In this document: in pieces, positions 61,684 through 64,000 of the stretch
Layout of the letters: each line of letters starts with the position of its first letter
Position numbering within the stretch: the stretch's first letter is position 1
From: Fodinibius salsisoli
GTDB lineage: Bacteria; Bacteroidota; Rhodothermia; Balneolales; Balneolaceae
DNA length: 64,000 nt
Assembly: GCF_026229185.1 (NCBI RefSeq)
Contig: NZ_JAGGJA010000004.1
Span: forward strand, 243,758 to 307,757
Reading direction: 5' to 3'
The notes under the pieces: generated by a model
The model's database searches: none
What the model was told of the DNA's origin: nothing
The model's input: only the letters and a program-made list of their open reading frames with translations
Translations under genes and position numbers: made by a program

Positions 61684-64000
61684 ATGAAATACAGATTACT
61701 TTACCTTCTAACAGGCATATTTTTGCTTGTTTCATTGATACAATGTAAAAAATCAGTAACTCAAGGAACGGATGGAACTAATGGGATTGATGCTAAACCA
61801 GAATCACCCATAGAAGAGCTGAGTCTGCTTGAGCCAAAAGCTGAGTCAGAACAGCCCATAGCCCCAACTTTTTTGTGGAAGGATATTGCGGCTACAGATT
61901 CTTTTCAGATTCAATTATCTACAGAAAAGGATTTTGCTACAACCATCGTTGATAGCATCGTAGATACTACCCAATTCAATATCCAGGGACTTCCATATAA
62001 CAGTACAATATACTGGCAGGTTCGTCCAGTAGTAGAAAGTACAAGCAGAGATTGGTCTGATATATGGAATCTCCATACCATTATTAAACCCAGCAATCCT
62101 GAGCCCGTTACAACGGTCCTTCAAACACCTGATGAAGGAGCCGAGAACATCCCTCTTGATGTCAATTTTCAATGGGAATCGGTTGCCAGTGCTTCGAGGT
62201 ATCATTTACAATTGGCACAGAACAAAACCTTTGAGAACTATGTAGTTGACAAAGAGATTCAAGGAACCACATATCAAGTTACTAATTTGGATAGTGGCAA
62301 GGATTATTATTGGAGAGTTAAGCCTATATCAAATGCTCATGAAACGGTATGGTCCGAAGTTTCTGGGTTTACTACGAAGGCAACAACTCCTGATAGCTTA
62401 GTTGCCCCGGTACAACTCGCTCCCGATGATGGTGCGGGCGATGTTTCGTTAACGCCGACCTTTGAGTGGGAAGCAGTAGCTGGAGCGGATGCGTATATAT
62501 TGCATGCGAGCCACGGGGATGAATTGGTGGTTGACCAAGAGATAAAAAATACGACCTATACCCCCGAGAGTGATCTTGCAGCTAATGCAGACCATTATTG
62601 GAGAGTACGTGCCGTTAAGGATGGCAATGAAGGTAAATGGTCCGAAACAATAGATTTTAATACTACTTCAGATGGGTCGACAAATTCTGAGGTTGATAGT
62701 TTAGCTGCTCCGGTACAACTCGGACCTAATGATGAAGCAGTAGATGTTTCTTTACAACCGACCTTTGAGTGGGAAGGGGTTGAAGGAGCTGATGCCTACA
62801 TTTTGCATGCAAGTCATGGAGATGAATTGGTGGTTGACCAAGAGATAAAAGATACCACCTATACGCCTGCAAGTAATCTTGCAGCTGAGAGTGACCACTA
62901 CTGGAGAGTACGCGCGATGAAGGATGGAAATGCAGGAAAATGGTCACCGGTGATAAGCTTTACCACGCAAGTGCAGACCAATGATGATTCGACAGATCCT
63001 GAGGCTGATAGCTTAGCAGCCCCAGTGCAACTCTCTCCCGATGATGGTGCGGGCGATGTTTCGTTAACGCCGACCTTTGAGTGGGAAGGGGTTGAAGGAG
63101 CTGATGCCTACATTTTGCATGCAAGCCACGGGGATGAATTGGTGGTTGACCAGGAGATAAAAAATACCACCTATACGCCTGCAAATAATCTTACAGCTGA
63201 GAGTGATCACTACTGGAGAGTACGCGCGATGAAAGATGGAAGTGCAGGTAAATGGTCACCGGTGACAAGCTTTACCACGCAAGTGCAGACCAATGATGAT
63301 TCAACGGTTCCGGCTGTTACTCTTAGCTCACCTTCGGATGGAGCTACCAATCAATCCACCTCGACAACCCTTGAATGGGAAAAACTCTCGGGAATTAACA
63401 ATTATAAAGTCCAGCTGGCAACAAGTAGTGACTTCTTTTCTCCAATAGCTGAGGAGACTACATCAGCAACCTATTTTGAAGTTTCAGGACTTGAAAATAA
63501 TCGTCAGTATTATTGGAGAGTACAGGCAACAGGAGACAATAATAATAGCAATTGGTCCTCAACCTGGAGTTTGACAACAGAAGATCAAAGTATCGATGAT
63601 AATCCCACAGGTGGCGTTGCGAGTGATCGCGCGGCGTTGATGGATTTATATAAAGCGACGGGTGGTGACAGCTGGCGCAACAACAGTGGATGGGGCAGCG
63701 GGGATCCCTCTGACAGCTGGCACGGCATTGAGACCGACGCCAACGGCCGGGTGGTGCACATCGACCTGTTTAACAATGGACTGAGCGGGCAGTTGCCGGC
63801 CTCCATTGGCGACCTGACCAAGGTGCGGTATTTCAACGTGAAGAAAAATAGGTTGAGCGGAAGCATCCCTTCCTCAATTGGTGATATGGCCAGCCTGCAG
63901 TGGCTTATCCTGCAGGGGCGTACCTATGAGCTTGCCCATACGCTCAAGCATCCTCCCGCTTATGAGGGCACCACCTGGAATATCGGCTATCATCAGGGCA
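61684..64000 (+). CDS. large surface lipoprotein with FnIII-like repeats and LRR module, C-terminus beyond window
   Basis: The frame is open from the ATG at 61684 to the end of the window: 772 codons. The N-terminus MKYRLLYLLTGIFLLVSLIQC gives a probable lipid-attachment Cys, with Gln at the -1 position, unusual for a lipobox. Then come about six FnIII-like modules, each with the pattern …FxWexv…Y-x-L…YYWRV…WS; modules 3-5 are near copies. Around residue 648 an LRR-type module starts (RAALMDLYKATGGDSWRNN, then LFNNGLSGQLPASIGDL, KNRLSGSIPSSIGDM). It is probably a surface adhesin or matrix protein. The gene is not close-coupled to the locus on its left. Confidence 0.85.
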   Translation, partial: MKYRLLYLLTGIFLLVSLIQCKKSVTQGTDGTNGIDAKPESPIEELSLLEPKAESEQPIAPTFLWKDIAATDSFQIQLSTEKDFATTIVDSIVDTTQFNIQGLPYNSTIYWQVRPVVESTSRDWSDIWNLHTIIKPSNPEPVTTVLQTPDEGAENIPLDVNFQWESVASASRYHLQLAQNKTFENYVVDKEIQGTTYQVTNLDSGKDYYWRVKPISNAHETVWSEVSGFTTKATTPDSLVAPVQLAPDDGAGDVSLTPTFEWEAVAGADAYILHASHGDELVVDQEIKNTTYTPESDLAANADHYWRVRAVKDGNEGKWSETIDFNTTSDGSTNSEVDSLAAPVQLGPNDEAVDVSLQPTFEWEGVEGADAYILHASHGDELVVDQEIKDTTYTPASNLAAESDHYWRVRAMKDGNAGKWSPVISFTTQVQTNDDSTDPEADSLAAPVQLSPDDGAGDVSLTPTFEWEGVEGADAYILHASHGDELVVDQEIKNTTYTPANNLTAESDHYWRVRAMKDGSAGKWSPVTSFTTQVQTNDDSTVPAVTLSSPSDGATNQSTSTTLEWEKLSGINNYKVQLATSSDFFSPIAEETTSATYFEVSGLENNRQYYWRVQATGDNNNSNWSSTWSLTTEDQSIDDNPTGGVASDRAALMDLYKATGGDSWRNNSGWGSGDPSDSWHGIETDANGRVVHIDLFNNGLSGQLPASIGDLTKVRYFNVKKNRLSGSIPSSIGDMASLQWLILQGRTYELAHTLKHPPAYEGTTWNIGYHQG
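62398..63309 (+). repeat. three tandem DNA repeats inside the lipoprotein gene
   Basis: Units start near 62398, 62701 and 63013, spaced 303 and 312 bases, i.e. 101 and 104 codons. Long stretches are identical at DNA level, e.g. the segments starting at 62431 and 63049. Each unit codes for one FnIII-like module plus a short linker (TNDDST-type or DGSTNSEV). High identity suggests recent duplication and possible length variation between strains. Confidence 0.85.

Overview
The window (about 42-45% GC by eye) looks like a chromosomal segment of a Gram-negative bacterium of the Bacteroidota/Balneolota/Rhodothermota group, most like a Balneolaceae member. This is inference from gene content: a TonB receptor with an N-terminal carboxypeptidase-regulatory-like domain, many lipoproteins, LpxH, MtaB, and surface proteins with FnIII-like and LRR modules. 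No rRNA, tRNA, CRISPR array, insertion sequence or replication origin was recognised.

Region 1 (1-19023) is mixed. A truncated LEA14-like lipoprotein is followed by a non-coding stretch ending in a strong terminator. Next comes a leftward group of a TonB receptor and two histidine-rich exported proteins, probably for zinc or another metal. After these lie a MerA-like flavoprotein, an MFS transporter, a D-aminoacylase-like amidohydrolase, two 2-TM microproteins, a phosphotriesterase-like hydrolase, a methyltransferase, a lipoprotein and sucD. A leftward envelope operon (polyprenyl synthase, LpxH, class A PBP) closes the region.

Region 2 (19171-28009) is one rightward housekeeping operon: pgi, deoxynucleoside kinase, a YceD-like protein, rpmF, plsX, fabH, fabD, fabG, acpP, fabF, rnc. 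It carries fatty-acid and phospholipid initiation.

Region 3 (28464-60986) is an exopolysaccharide/glycoconjugate locus, split by a leftward housekeeping block (dnaB, a family 4 UDG, mtaB). It opens with a sigma-54 activator lacking a receiver domain, a second activator-like AAA+ protein without GAFTGA or a DNA-binding domain, a protein that reads as a catalytically dead N-terminal half of CarB, and a GT2-like membrane protein lacking the acidic motif. Next come sugar-nucleotide genes (two SDRs, an RfbF-like cytidylyltransferase, an RfbC-like epimerase, a C-methyltransferase, a UGM-like flavoprotein), glycosyltransferases, an EpsG-like polymerase, a polysaccharide deacetylase and three ATP-grasp enzymes in a row. 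An HTTM membrane protein, a lipoprotein with a possible thioester domain and a sugar-dehydrogenase/cytochrome c fusion also lie here.

The main observation is that six near-identical -24/-12 (sigma-54) promoter motifs, TGGCAYR-N4-TTG, lie in the intergenic regions of Region 3 and point at its genes, and three weaker ones join them. The locus therefore looks like a local RpoN regulon controlled by the two activator-like proteins at its left end, with the CarB-derived pseudoenzyme as a candidate new component.

Region 4 (61684-64000) is the start of a large surface lipoprotein with FnIII-like modules, three of which are recent DNA duplications. It joins a sharply GC-richer LRR module and runs off the window.
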